Assembly (NCBI GenBank): GCA_008360975.2
Contig: CM039183.1
Coordinates: 37,997,850-38,061,849, forward strand
Reading direction: 5' to 3'
DNA from: Lichenostomus cassidix
Taxonomy: Eukaryota > Chordata > Aves > Passeriformes > Meliphagidae
DNA length: 64,000 nt
Of the stretch, positions 11,506-25,252 are shown in pieces. Made by a program: the position numbers and the translations under genes. Each line of letters begins with the position of its first letter. The first letter of the stretch is position 1. The notes under the pieces are model-generated. The model ran no database searches, was not told the origin of the DNA, and saw only the letters and a program-made list of their open reading frames with translations.

Positions 11506-14500
11506 GAGGTGAACTTTAGCAAACCTTCGGGTATGCCTTCAGCTGGTTTTGACTATTATAACTACCTTCAGAGCAGACTGTTATGTCACTGCAGTTCAGT
11601 CCCCATGTTTGTGCAGAAACTGCTGAATGAAGAAGGTGCCTCAGCAGGGACTGCTGAACAAATGACTGTTGTGAGGTTAGAAAAAAATGCACCTAAATAA
11701 TTTAAATTTACCTCAGAAGAACAGAGTATTCAAAGATCCCATGAGGAACACTGCTCCAAGTCCTGCAGAAGCTCTGCTTTCACAGCACTCTGAACTGCAG
11801 ATAACAGAAAGCAAAAGAGTTTTAAAAATGTTTTACACAGCAGATATGAGCTCAGAGTTAGAGACTGCTTGAGGATTGCAATTTACCATCTAATAAAGTT
11901 CTTGAAGGGCATTCAGCTAGAAATTTGAATTAAATAAACTGTGCAATCTGAGAATTAAGAATGAAGTAAACTGGTAAAGCTTATTAGTGGTAACGTTGAT
12001 AAGTTGTTAAAGTTCTGCTAAACTTTAAAGACACATGATGAAGGTGGATCAGGGGGAGTGTGTACCATTATGCAAAATTAAGTACAAAATTTCAAAGCCA
12101 GTAAGTCTGAGTGACAAGTTGGTTAAGTTAATTGCAAGCAAAAATGGAGCTCTAAAAATTACAGGGAGCATAAAACTACAGCATTGTTACTTCTAAAAAG
12201 AAAAATCAAAGGAATGTAATGATGGTACTTGAAGCGCATGAAGGAATAATGAAGCACAAATAGCTAGGAATATTAAGACTAACAATAAGGGTTTTTTAAA
12301 TATATTGGAAGCTTGAAAAATGCTAGAGAACATTTAGTTCCATAAATAAGGTGACGGAGTAAGGAAATATTTGCTATTGGGGAAAAAAATTACAGAATAA
12401 TTCATTCTTTTTTTGTATTTGGATTTCACGAGCAGAATATTCTCAAATGTAATACCTTAGAGAGCATACTATGGCCATGAGAAATTCAGAAGGAAGGAAG
12501 AACCTAATACTGTTGTTTAATACTAATAAATATCTGAGATCTCACTTGAACTAAAATTTTGAATCTTAAGCTTGCCTTGCATTTTTTATTGCTTTAAAAA
12601 GGTGAAACGTTTTAGGAGAAAAAGCTTCAGCATGGCTTGCAACAGAAACCTGAATCCAGACAGAAGCTCCTGTTATGTCCACAGTTGCTTGCTGCCACAA
12701 TGAAAATCCAGTCAGAAAGGAATATATTAGGTGCAGTAGTAAATACCCATTTGCTGACCACAGCATTAGGCTCAGTGAACATTTTGAAAGTCCTCAGTAA
12801 AATCTCTAGACATTCCCTCTTCATAAGCATGTTTCTTTGCATTGTTCCCAGTCAGTACCACAGGAATAAAATATAAGTACTGTATCCTTCCCCAGATTAT
12901 AATTATTTCAGTTTTCCTTATCAAAGTTAGGACAAAGAAACTAAACAAAACAAAACTTAAGTAAAACAAAACTCTTCTTCTTCCTGCTGTTTAACTTCTT
13001 TCAGTGCAGCACAGACGCAAGGTCAGCTGGTGGGCTCCTGTGCAGGCAGGACAGAGTGCCCGTGGGATGAGGGATTCCCTATGAGGCAGGGGTGGGAAAA
13101 GAGCATGTGTGCTCAGTGACATGAAGGCTACTCTCAAGCACACAGACAGACACACTGGCAAAACTGAAGTTGCAAGAAGTATTCTCCCCTAAATTTTTTA
13201 GTATTAACTGTGCCTTTACCATCAAAGACCTTGATGGTTTGGGATTTTTTGGCTTTTCTTCCCTTTGCTTGTGTTTGACAATAAGAAATGCTTAGGTGGA
13301 AGGAAAACAGTGCATCTTCCAGAGAAATACCTGGAAGGTAGCAGAATGAAAACCATTGTCATCACAGGGCTGAGCTGGACAAGAGAGACCCTACTTAGTC
13401 TAGGGAGAAAACTCATTCAAAAATTGGCAGATGCACAAGTATTGAACAAGGTCACAGCTTTATGATTTATTGCTAGTGAGCAAGAACACAAGGAGGTAGA
13501 GTATGGTGAGGGATTCTTAGTTAAGAAAAATCAAATGGAAGTAATGCATTTAAAGTAGTAAATGGTTATATGAGTTGCAAGAAGCTTTAGTCCATTCTTT
13601 TGTACTCGCTAATTTAGCTTTTGGAGAGACAGATGGATTGAGTTTCCCTTGATAATTTTCTCTCTTTTTCCTGAGGGTAGATACAGCAATTAGTTTTGGG
13701 TTGGTTTTTTTTCCTAGCATAAATAGCTAATGAAATAAACTAATATACTCTGAAAAAATAGAGCGTAAAAAACCAAACAACCTCAAACTCTAAAAAAGTA
13801 AGGGTGTGGGGTAAATACTGTTTGTGTTGCTCCTCAGATGGATGGCCCTTGGCTTGTTTCTTTCCCTATGCAACACTGGGGCTTGTGGTATTAAAAAATG
13901 GCTGCTGTCTGAGCTATTAGCAGCCAAAACAAACACAAAGATAGCCAAAAATTGAGGAAATGGAGACACTGAGCCATAAACATTCCTACTTTAATGCAGC
14001 AATTCAAGTTGATCAAGGTTAGTATTCAGGGTGTGAGTGATTCTCCACATGACTAAGTACAGACAAAGTGCAGGATAGTTATGAAACCTACACAGACATA
14101 GTCTTTACTACTTCCTGCTACTTCTGGTCACAATATCCTTGCAGTTTATCTGGGAGTATGTCAATAAACCCCATGACAAAATTAATCCAATGACCAAAAC
14201 ACTTGGTCATCTTCTCCTTGTTAGGTCAGCTAGCACGTTAATGTGCTGCAGAGCAAACCCAATGTACTACACTGGTTGCCTTCTCCTCCTCCAGCTTTTA
14301 CTTTAGCTATCTACCCTAACCCAGAATGGATAAACAGTTTTCTTGCCAAATAGTAGTGGATTAGCCACAGCAGTAGTGACGACAGCACAGAGTGCGGAAG
14401 GATAAGAGTTACAATAGATATTCCCAAAGCAGTAACATGAGCTGGGATAAGACAGAAATGAAATGTCATCATCCAGATGAACACTTACACACTATGGAAA

Positions 14501-17500
14501 TGATGACTAGTATTTGGATTGAGCAGAAGGGTGAATTCGCGTCACACCAACTCCCAACAAAATTCATCTGACATAGATCATATACGCTGACATTTAATCC
14601 CATAATACAATTCTCCATCTTGAATAGAGGTTATGTTACTAAAATCTATTTTATACAGTAAAACAAAATATAAATACTCTAATAGTCATACTATAATGCC
14701 TGTGATTGGAAATACTTTGCTTTTGATATTCTTTCCACCTTGGCTCAATCCTGAGAACTACTAAACATGTATTTAATACCTACCTGAAAACCCTGCCAAT
14801 AGCCTCTCAGGACAGAAGAATGAATTGGATGTATAGTTGAGAATAGTAAAATAATATATGATAATAAATAAAACTACCAAGGTTTCAGGGTGCCTGGAAT
14901 ACCTGAACTGAAATCCACAATTTGCTATGCATAAAAAGGAAAAGCATTGTGACACTATATCCATGCTCTTTCTGATTTTAAAATTAATGCAATATTTAGA
15001 AAATCAAACAGAATATTTTATGACCTGTTCAGTTCTGCTACTTCTGTATATACACATTAATGTAGTAGAATTGTTTACCAGTTTGTGAGCTGGAGCCTGT
15101 TCATTCCATTTTATGCAGAGTAAGAACAACTGAAGCACAAAAGCTTGTAAGATCTTAAGATCTTTAACCTTCAAGCCAGTTTCCAGTTCCACCACAAATT
15201 TTCTATGCATTTAGATGGTGAGTCCAGTTTTCTATCAGGAAGCATGAAAAATGGGCACATTGTACCGAAAACTACACTTCAGACTGCAAGAAGCTGTAGC
15301 ATTGCCGGGATGGCAGTGGAAGAAACCCGGAGAACTTTGTCCCAGGTGTAAGACCTGGAAGACATGAGACCAGAAGTAAGTCTACAAGCATAAAGCTTGT
15401 ACTGTATTAGAGGAGACAACTGCTTCTTTCCCAGTTATTTAAAAATTCTTTGGCGACTCTTGTGTCATAACATATTACACTATTCCTGAATTAATTGGCA
15501 CATGGAATTCTCTGGTTCACAAAATTTGCGAGTCTGGAAAGTTTTATTAGGAAAAATTTCTTAAAATTATTTTGGGGACCATTATTTACTTCCATTTTTC
15601 TGTGTAATTTTCTACCTGTCTCATTACTGGATGTCCTTCAGCTCGTTTCAGCTTGCCACTTACCCTCTCAGTCATTTCTGGTGCTTGGCCCTCCTCTGTG
15701 AGACTCCAGAAAGTCTGAAGCTCTCTCTGGTTCACTGCCTGGGTTATATTTCATTACGACTGCCACATTATCTGCAACAACCATCATTAAAAAGGCTGCT
15801 ACATTATAGCTAGAAAGGGAGCAACATTTCAACAGCTTTGTGTGGCAAATGCACTCAGGGAGGGTTTCTGCTACCTCTTGCCAAGTTCCCATTGCTTCAC
15901 TTTCCCCACTGGTTTTCCTGCTTTGTAACTCAGGTTCTGAATTTGTCTCAGGTTTGCTACGTTTTGCTCTCACTAGGAAAACATTTGGGCAGCAGTTTTT
16001 TTCCCTCTTGACGGAGAATTTGTTCCAGGTCACTGCTGAGCTGTAGACATTGCCCTTGAACATGCAACCTGTAATGAAATGAATGACTGCCTTGTAAGAT
16101 ACCAAATCTTTCATGCAGGATTCCCCATTCCGACCCTAATGGCTGCCCACTTATGTGGATGGATTTAAAATAACAGGGGAAAGAGAAAAGTGTAAAGGAA
16201 AAATTGGAACTGTTCCTCATCTCCCAATATATGTTTAGTAATGTATCTTGGGCAATCTTCCACTCACCAGAAGTGTTTTGGCTTGGAAAGCTACAGAACA
16301 GCTGTGCTATACACCCAGTTGTTGATGTTTTCTTATAGATACCAGCTACATAAATATGCCTTAAGTTCTTAGATATTAATCCAGTGATTACTAATAAAGA
16401 AGACTATTATAGAAGCAATCAGTCTAGCAGAGTTGAGGTTGTAACTCAGAGGGTGTCACAGTTTATTTCACAGAAGAGGGAACTGTTTTAAAATAAGCAC
16501 CTGTTTCTAGCTCTTGCCATATAAACCCATGCTGCCATCCTCTTCTAAGCCCAAATCAAACTGCTGCAATCTTTTAAAAATGTGAATTTTTACTCACATA
16601 GTATTTAATATAGATTAGAAAGGGTGTAGTTTGAAAAGTAAAATCTTTCATATCTAGAATCCATCCTTCCCAAGAATTTTTGGCTGCACCATTAATAGCC
16701 CTTTTTAATCAGAAAACCTACAGAAAATCACCACAAGACAGCATGAGAAACTGCGAACACTGGGCTGTTTCATATAATGTGAGGAGACATGAACAAGTAA
16801 TATAGGGGACATCTCTTGGCCAGAGATGTCCTTGGAAGAGGAAAGGACAAAAGAAGCATTCTAAAAAGAGAAGCACTATTGCTGAATAAACACAAGTGAC
16901 TAATTTAGGAAGGGCAGTTCTTAATAGACTCTGTATGCTGTATACCTGAGAGGAAAATATACCCTAAAGAGCAATTCAGAAGAAGAGACTGAACTGGAGG
17001 ACTGAAGCCTCAGGATGATGCTGAAGCTGAGATGCAAGGAGACCAGAATATTCCCCCTTTTGTAGTTTAATGTCAATCAACACAATCCTTCATCATTCAG
17101 GAACCTCTATGCAGTTCCCCTGAGCCCCGACCTGAGTTGTTAGGACTTGTGCCAGGGAGCTTCATATGTAACCTATTGACCAATGTAGCTAAATGTTTCT
17201 TCTCAGCACTTATCATGGATGAAACTTTTGCTCTAACTTATCTCTTCTTGGAGAAGACACATAACATGAACACTCAAGGACTCCATGCTAGCAGTAAAGC
17301 AACCTCCTTTGTGAATCTGCTTACCTCCATCAACTCACTACTGAAAAGAGCCCAATCAACAAAGAGTTATTTCACAATTAGCTGTGCTCAGTTTTGCTTT
17401 TTAATAATCACTACCTTTCAGAGATCCAAGCTTTGACAGTTCCATAGGCCCCCCAAAAGAAATGAGGATCAAACATGCTGCAGCTGTTTCTCTGCAGCAT

Positions 17501-18512
17501 TTCTCTCCCTCTAAAAGTGTTCTGAAGTTAATTTTGATGAGGTTTGAAAAGAGTAGGCTTGTGCTCCACGCTGAAAACATTCTCAATTTGACAGCTCTGT
17601 CTGTGTGGGGGAGGGAGAAATATCAGTGATATCTTTAAGTTATGCAATAAAAAGTTAGCTGTCTTCTTTGAATGCAGATTTCTATTGAAGTTTTAAATAG
17701 TCCTATTCACTAAGGAAAGGACTGAAAAGATGGTTAACATAAGCTGAAGCAACCTGCTGCTGTTCCTGTGAATAAAGCTGACCTTCTGGAGCAGTGGCAG
17801 AGGCTGTCGACTTTATTTTTCTCCCTGGCACTAGCCACTGTGTATCCTTACATGAGTATTGCATTTCCAGGCAAATAGCCAACTTTCATGTATGGCAGCA
17901 CAGCTCCAGCATTCACTAAAACAAAACTTGCTTGCTTCATAAAGACTTAGAGGACTTGAGATTATGCTGAGCTTTGCACTGACCAAAACTTTCCCAAGGG
18001 ATGGACCAAAGATTAGTGGGATATACAAAAAAAACAAAAACAAGAAAAAGAAAAAGAAAAAAGCATCAATGATTTTGCAACACATTCCAGAAATCACAGG
18101 CCATGAAACATCTGGTGCTGTAACTCTAGAAGCTTTGCTGTGGAAAGGCATGTATTTACCTTCTTTCATGCAGTGTTACGCCTCTATTTCAGAGTTGTAA
18201 CGAGAAGGGAAGGTATGCTTCTAACACTTTAAAGAGAAACACCTAATGAGAAGCCTAAAAAGATCACAATTTTAAATTAGTTCTCTTTAACCTTTTCCCA
18301 TCATCCAGTAAATGATCTTCCCTTTACAATTAGGCAGTACTCCTTCAAGCAGTTTTCCTTCTCCCTCACAAAGGTTTAGAATATAGAGCCAGTACTCCAG
18401 AAATTCAATGTGTGAATTTTGTCAACCCCATCAATGCCATACCAACACCTGAATCCTTCAGGTGAGTGAGCTTTACCCACACTGTGCTTCAGTGAAGCAG
18501 GTATGTCTGCTG
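11506..18512. other. Non-coding AT-rich DNA, no gene seen
   Basis: About 7 kb with scattered short open frames only. The longest, 15668-16114 minus (148 codons), overlaps other open frames on both strands, shows no recognisable domain and has no flanking splice consensus that I would trust. An A-rich stretch of AAAAAG type lies at 18027-18063. No clear transposon, RNA gene or CpG cluster was seen, apart from a mildly GC-richer patch at 13010-13160. Confidence 0.6.
18027..18063 (+). repeat. A-rich (AAAAAG)n-like tract
   Basis: About 37 bases, almost all A with occasional C and then regularly spaced G. This gives a short imperfect AAAAAG microsatellite. It accounts for the lysine-rich and phenylalanine-rich open frames on either strand at this point. 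Confidence 0.85.
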
Positions 18513-18655
18513 CATTTCACAGATAGAGCTTCAAGATACCCAAGATTATATGATTTACCAAAATCACAGGTGAAGTTTGTGACTGAGGTGCAGCACCTGA
18601 GCTTCAAGTCCAAGCCTTCTCTCTTTTTCTAGCAATATACAAGACCTCATCTTTC
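18513..18655 (-). repeat. MIR/CORE-SINE-like relic, minus strand
   Basis: MIR elements are very old tRNA-derived SINEs found across amniotes. Read on the plus strand, the order of segments fits a reversed MIR: a 'TTTCACAGATAGAG' segment (compare TTTACAGATGAGG), then 'TTACCAAAATCACAGG' (compare TTGCCCAAGGTCACACAG), then a segment of 'TTCAAGTCCAAGCCTTCT' type at 18603-18620 where the reversed tRNA-like B box is expected. Spacing between these blocks also fits. The copy is highly diverged, and the match is by memory of the family pattern. Confidence 0.5.
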
Positions 18656-19825
18656 TTTCTATTCTTCTCTACAGTTTACTGAGATGAATGGTCTCCTTTT
18701 GTTCCCTGCTAGAAAAAAAGTCCAAACAGATATTAATGGCAACTTCTTCTACTCCAGCAGGAACACTGCAGATCCAGGGAGAAGTCCAGGTATTTTTCCC
18801 ATCACATTTGCTTACCCCTTTCTAAGACCACAGAAAGGGAAGTCAAGGAACAGCTGTAGAAGCCTTGGGTTCTTAGAGCAGTCTTCATTTTCCAAGCTCC
18901 CTTAGAAGCAATAAAGAGGTCATTGCAGGACAACTGCAAGCGAGTCAGACTAATTGCCTGGGGCCAGTGCTTCCCATAGACAGGATACCAAACGAGCTGG
19001 CCAGAGCCTGCACCAGATAGTGAAGCCCAGAGGTTGAGGAGAACAACACTCTCAGCCCCAGCCCAAATAGTCTGCCTTGGGAAACCCATGACAATACACA
19101 AGGTCCAAGCATCTCTCACTGTGGTGACCTTGGACCTTTTCCAAAGAAGTCAACACTATGAACATAATAGGGATATTAAGTGATAGACTTGTGGGAGGAC
19201 AACATTTTACCCCAATCACATTGTCTGCAGGTTTGGTAGGAAAAGAGACATTTGCAGGAAAATCAAATATTCTATTTCATAACAAAGAGGAATATATTTT
19301 TAGGCTTACTAAAAAACTTACAATACTGATACATGTCAAGCTTTCAGATTTTTTCTATAATAGAAATCTATTTCAAATGAAGTAATTTTAATGCAAAAAC
19401 AATTCTATTGTGCATTCCCTTTTTTTTGCCTTCCTTTTCTTTCGGACCTTTATGCTGTTGTTAAATAATACAATATTGTAATAAGAATTGAAATGTACCC
19501 ATTTCTTTGTATTTATTTGTTAAAATACTACTTCCATGCCCTAAAGCTACAGCCTTTCTTCTTGATTGCTAATCAACGCCTTCAATACTTTCTGCTCTCA
19601 ACATTATTATTACCCAAATTTCCAAAGTCTGTCGAAAGACAGAAAAGCACTGAAGAAGCTCCAGATGCATCAGAGCTCCGATACTAGAAAGATCTGCAAT
19701 TATTTAAAAGTTAACAATTTACAGCACATTATTTTGTGAAATAATACTGAAAACAGGCAGTATTTTCTATGTGGAAATAATGATGCACAGAACTCTGAGC
19801 AACACAACATAATTTCTAAGTTGTG
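18656..19825. other. Non-coding DNA, no gene seen
   Basis: An open frame at 18802-19119 minus (105 codons) has no recognisable domain and no good splice context. A T-rich run occurs near 19421-19440. Nothing else is identifiable. Confidence 0.6.
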
Positions 19826-19892
19826 CCTTATTGAGCAGGGGTTGGACCAGCTGTCCTTCAGGGGTCCTTTGCTATCACAATTTCAGTAATTA
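19826..19892 (+). repeat. CR1 3' tail remnant, plus strand
   Basis: The stretch TTGAGCAGGGGTTGGACCAG followed by CTTCAGGGGTCCTTT is the characteristic sequence close to the end of bird CR1 3' UTRs, which usually read 'GAGCAGGGGTTGGACTAGATGATCTCCAGAGGTCCC'. It is followed by diverged terminal sequence to about 19892. Only about 65 bases are recognisable. It is a severely 5'-truncated or eroded copy. Confidence 0.7.
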
Positions 19893-22800
19893 CAATTTCA
19901 TCTGAATAAGAAAATAATTACTGCAGATTTTTCAGTTTTTCTCCATATTTTTTTTCTACTTTGAAAAATATTTGTGGAGAGACGTTTCCTTTAAATTGTC
20001 CAGTCTAATGGTCTTCTAACCACCACCTATCTTTATGTCAGAAAACTTTCAAACAATTTCTGTTTGAAAGAATTATAATTCTTGAAAGCATCTGAGATAT
20101 TTTTCATTCATTTACACCTTTCCAAGGAGCTTTTGAAATACAGTGCAGTAGAAGTAGAGTTGTTTACAGTATGCCTTACTTGCCTTGCCTTCATGGGACT
20201 GCTCTGCCAGTAAGTAACTTCGGTATATATAAATATAAATATCCATAATATAAACCCATTGCTATATTTTGATGTGTTCTAAGTTTTTCTGACATCCAGA
20301 GAGATAAAATTTCAAAGGCTGAGTCCAATTATCCCATTGCCTACAAGGCTTTGCAAAAGATTTCCGAGTATCTAAATGAGCAGTAAAGAACAGAGGCAAG
20401 AAATATAGGCTCGATGAAAAAGAAATGCACTGTAAAAAATGTACAGTTAATGATTATTAACTGTATGCAAAGTAATCTAATGCTTCCACTGAATATTAGC
20501 AATAATGATCAAACTGCCCTCAGAAAGGCTAAGTCCCTTCTTACGGTCTAGATATAGTTAAAACTGACAATAACTAAGCTGTCAGTATTAGCAGAGGAAG
20601 AAGATACCAAAACCATCTGGAAACAAAGTTGGAATAATTAACTTGGGCTGAAGATTATTAGAAGCTGAAGAAGGTAAGATTCGTATTTCATAGATCTACA
20701 AGTCTAGATAAAAATCTAATTAAGACATCAGGTTTCCGTTCAGAAAGTATTTGCAGATGAAACATCAAATTTTAAATTATATACTGAAGTACATTTTCTT
20801 TTACTGTACCAGTCTGTTCCAATACAAAAACCTAACTGAAAGAAAACCAAAACCCACTTTCCTGAAACTCCATGCATTCATCTGCAATGTGAGAGATAAA
20901 TGACCTTTACTAACAACTGCCAGTCCAATCCACTTGATCTCATTAAGGCAAGCACCTTTTTGTAGCTTTTATTGTTCAATGGTCCAGAAAGTGACTGTCA
21001 AAAAATACTGTGTAAAGTTACATCTTCTTTTTACATATGTTCATACTCAAAATTAATCTCTTTTACTGTCAGAAAGCAAGTTTCTTCCAACCTGTGATTC
21101 TACTCTTAGAAGACACAGAAAAGCATTTTTATCTTGCTATGTGCATTGAGAATAGCACCAACTAATTACACAATTATCTAACATAATAAAAGGACACAAT
21201 TACTTTCCATAATTCTGCTGAAAATGGGCAGGAAAGCAACAACAATTTTGTGTGTGCACATGTAACTATTAAGCTCCACGAAAGCAGAGACAGAACAGCA
21301 ACCCACACTCCTATCTTTAATGTTGAATACGTCAAATAACTAGAAAGTCTAGCTGGCAGCTGTTTTTCAAACAAGAATGTATCTGCAAACATCAGCTGTA
21401 GCTCGTAAATAATTTTTGGAGACAAATCCAAATAGGCAAAATCCTGTATTCTATGGATACAATTCAAAGAGGAACTATATTTTCAGACTTTAATAATAGT
21501 TTAAAAACACCAGCAAAGTTTTCTTCATGACTTTCAAAGTTAAAATAAAATAAAATGCATTTTAAAATCCTGAATTTGCATTTCCTTATACCAAAGCACA
21601 CTATTAAATCAATAATGTACAATTAAATTAATTGTGTGTTGATTTACTAATAAACTTTGGGATATTCAGTTATACCTCCTACATACAGAAGATTATATTG
21701 CACAAAGAGTTTTATGCCAGAAATGTATATTTAGAGTTGGTTCTGCAAATATAACAAAACAAACTACCCAAAAAATAAATATTTACCTAACCAGGACTAA
21801 AAGTTTCTTCATGTGGGAAGAAGAGCCTGATGCTTAAACCCTGTACTAATGACAACAATTACAAAATAAAACCTGAGCAAAATGTAGTCAGTGGCACATA
21901 AGCTCTGACGAGATAATATCACATCTCCAAATGTCATTCTATTCAACATATTTGCAAAATGAGGTGGAATTTTGAGCTCTTTCTCTAAAGTTTAGCACCT
22001 TTGTTATAAGCAAAATAACCACCCCACAACTTTTATTAAGCCAGTGTAACTGAGCTATTTGGTGTCAAAGGAACAAGATGGAATAAAGAATACTATTGAA
22101 CATTACTTCCCTCATTTTCTATTCAAAAGTCTTTATGATGAGATTACATAAAAGCTGTACTTTAGGAACTCAGAGAAGGGCTTTAATCAATCTCTTTGTA
22201 CCTCTGACAAACTTGAATATATCTTTCTTCAACCATGCAGCCCCTTCAAATCAGCCTTCCAAGCAGATTTCTACTGCCCACACCCTCCAACTAGGCCTCT
22301 ACTAAAAATAGAAAAAACAAAACCTAGTGTTTCTGAGGTAAAAAGAATAATAGAGAAGCAGAAGAAAAGACAAAAAGGAAAACGTGTCTTTTATACATCA
22401 TGGAGTATCTCACTGATACTCTCAGTCCCTCAAAGTAAAATCCCCACTTGCAGTTCCTTCTGCTGATCACTGTCCACTACAACTGCACCTACATCTGTTT
22501 CAGACTCAAAATCAAGATGGTCTGAATGTTTTTCAAGTGACTCCACTGTTTTTTTCATTTCCTGTCTGCCTTCTCCTCTCCTGCAACGTGCTGTCATGTA
22601 CATTCACATTTTCCCATTTCTCAAATGAAATATTCAGATTTCAGAGCAATCTCCTGTCCAGGGAAGTTTACTGACAAGTTCCCCAAATAATTTCTATGAT
22701 TAAAACATGATATTTAGGAAAATTTTCTTCTAATTCTTCTGAAACAGCAAAGAAGAATTTAATCAAGGAGTGACTATGTCAGACTGAGACAAATTTTGTA

Positions 22801-25085
22801 TGTGGTTATTTTGCAGAGAGGCCACTCTTCATAAACGATTTGAGAAACTAGCTTTCCTTTGCAAAAAGCCAATGATTCCCTCTCAGCAGCAAGTAACCAT
22901 ACTGCTGCTACAAAACATTCAGTAAGCAGTCATAAACTCCTCGCTCCACGGGTATTAGACGTGATGCTCAGTACCTGGGAATGCTCATCTATGCAGGTCC
23001 AGATCTGTTAAGGACATTGAAGATCACACCATAAATGGAGTTTCCAAAGACTTTCATACTTGTCAAAAAATGGGATACTTACAAAAGACAGCTCTGGAGA
23101 GTAAAACCTTTTCACAGAGGCTGGGCAATAGATGAACAAATAAACTTTTGCAAAAGGTACCCTTACTTCTTCATACTGCATGTGGATTAGCCAGTTTACA
23201 AACACATTGTCTTAATATATTTGGACAAAGAGCTAAGTCTTGATCCACATTACAGAACTCCACTCCTACACTTAAGTATTGTATTCTGATATTATCTGTT
23301 TCTCTTTTTATATCCTCAGGTTATATAAATTCTCAGACTTAAATAACTTTTACGTTTTGGATTCCTGTCCCAGAGCTGAATTTCACTGCACATTGCTTCA
23401 CAATTTGGTATCAATTTGACTCTGACCTTTCATTTGACTTTCAGTCAGAACTAACATATCTTTAGAGATATAAAAATTATTTTGTTATCACTGTTCAAGC
23501 AGTCGTGGTGTAAAATCCAGATGAAAGACTAAATATTTTTATTAATCTTACTGTCATCACATTTCTTCTACTGAGCAATGAGTGGAGAAGGGCAGTACCA
23601 GTACTGATACAATACTTGTTTCCTACCATTAGACATATTCTCATATTCCCAATCAGATGGATTCGCTCTGCCATCTGACTTTATAATTACTAAAGAAAGA
23701 TGCTCCTAAATAATTCCACAACACTCTTTTTTTTTGTCTGACATTCACTATTAATCAGAATTTTCAAGCATTTGCTTCCTGTTCTTGCTTCCTTTCCAGA
23801 AAAATACAGTAAGCATCTGAGAGAGAGAAAACATATACCAGAGAGTGAAAAATTATTGGAAAACCAGAGAAAAGAATTTTAGCTTACAAATATAGAATAC
23901 CAATGAAATCCTACAAGCATTAATTCATTTAATTCTCTGCTGCTTCTACCAAGCTTCTGACACCTCCGTGCATGTCCCAGTAAAACCTACAACAAATTGG
24001 GCAGCATTTTATTCTCTTGATGCAGGAGCTTTTCCCACCAGGAAATTGAAGATTGAAACATTTTACAGTTCCTTGTTTGCATTTTGTGAAAATTAAGTGC
24101 TTCATTCTAATAAACACAGAATTTTTAATTCATTACTCATTCCTTTTAGGTTTTAATATTATGAAATATTTTGTGCAGCATTTTGTAAAAAAAAGTCCAT
24201 ACGAGAAAACAAGACAACACAAAACAGGGCACATTGTCATCAGAATTTTCAAGATCACCTTATTTTATATGGAAAATAGATATTTGGAATCAGCTAACTA
24301 TCCTGCAAAGATCAACTCTATTTACAGAACTGAAAATTCAATCTTAGTCTTAAGTTTTCACAGCACAGACAGTTTTGCAGCACTAAATCTTGCCAATACA
24401 TGTGAAGGACCATATGATAACTGCAAGCCAGTTCTGAATGTCTTTCTGAAGAATTGTAACAGCAGAAATGGAAGTTACTGACTTGGGTCAAGAGTCAGAA
24501 AATTCTGTCTTTGTCGTATTGCAAAAAATTGGATTAAGGTATCACCCCCTTCATTTAGCATTAAGAATGAGGGATGACAGTACAAATATTTCCCTGTATT
24601 TACAGATGAGTCACACATCAGAGGAAGAAATACATAAAAACTGGTGAAGACTCCTAGCAGTAATATTTAACTGTGGTGCATGGATCCACTGGCCGATTTC
24701 AAGGGGCCCAAAAAAACAAGTCATGGAAAGGTTGGTTCAAATAACATGATAAAGGAATCTGAAACACTACTTGAATACCCATAGAGGTCCAAATTTAAAA
24801 ATATTTGAAAGCCACCAGTTACAACTGTAATACTCAGAGACACATTTCTCCTGAGACTACATAACCCACATGTTTTTATATCTAAGAGATCTGGCATCCA
24901 GTACCAAGTTCAACAGGTCTGTTCCCATTTTACACCACTGCAGCAGCCACTCATTTAGCTCAGAGGTGCTACGTAGCTGTGTTGTGTGACTGACGCATTT
25001 TCATTAGAATCCATAAATATGTGCTTTTTTCCTCCCCACCTAGACAGAAAAGCTGGCTTTGAACAAGATAGCTATACAGGCAATA
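19893..25085. other. Non-coding AT-rich DNA, no gene seen
   Basis: About 5.2 kb of AT-rich sequence with an AT-rich hairpin at 20442-20465. The longest open frame, 24053-24481 plus (142 codons), has no domain I can name and its composition is that of AT-rich random sequence. No RNA gene or clear transposon was recognised. Confidence 0.6.
20442..20465. repeat. AT-rich 10-bp perfect hairpin
   Basis: TACAGTTAAT at 20442-20451 is the exact reverse complement of 20456-20465, separated by the four-base loop GATT. Two further G-T pairs could extend the stem outwards. AT-rich inverted repeats of this size arise readily by chance in such sequence, so no function is assigned. Confidence 0.8.
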
Positions 25086-25252
25086 CCCTGCCGCGGGAAC
25101 AACTTGTCCAGAGAGGTTGTGCAGTCACTGGAGAGAGCCCAGAACAACCTGGTCTCATTTCAGAGCTGAACCTGCTTTGAGCAGAAAGTTGGACTAGGGA
25201 TGTACTGAACTCCCTTCCTATGTGAAGTATCCCATGATGCTACAAAAAGGCA
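25086..25252 (+). repeat. CR1 LINE 3' UTR fragment, plus strand
   Basis: Segments in order match the end of bird CR1: 'GGAACAACTTGTCCAGAGAG' (usual form GAACAGGTTGCCCAGAGAGG), 'GTTGTGCAGTCACTGGAGA', 'CTGAACCTGCTTTGAGCAGA', then 'GTTGGACTAGGGATGTACTG' and 'AACTCCCTTCC'. The terminal short repeats are worn but may be present near 25235. Only the 3' UTR is left, with no reverse transcriptase. Confidence 0.85.

Noticed and set aside
15668..16114. 148-codon open frame, minus strand
   Set aside because: Overlaps open frames on both strands (15840-16046 plus, 15957-16220 minus) and resembles no protein I know.
24580..24650. TTTACAGATGAGTCACACAT, similar to part of a reversed MIR
   Set aside because: Only one short block matches, and the flanking blocks expected of MIR are absent.
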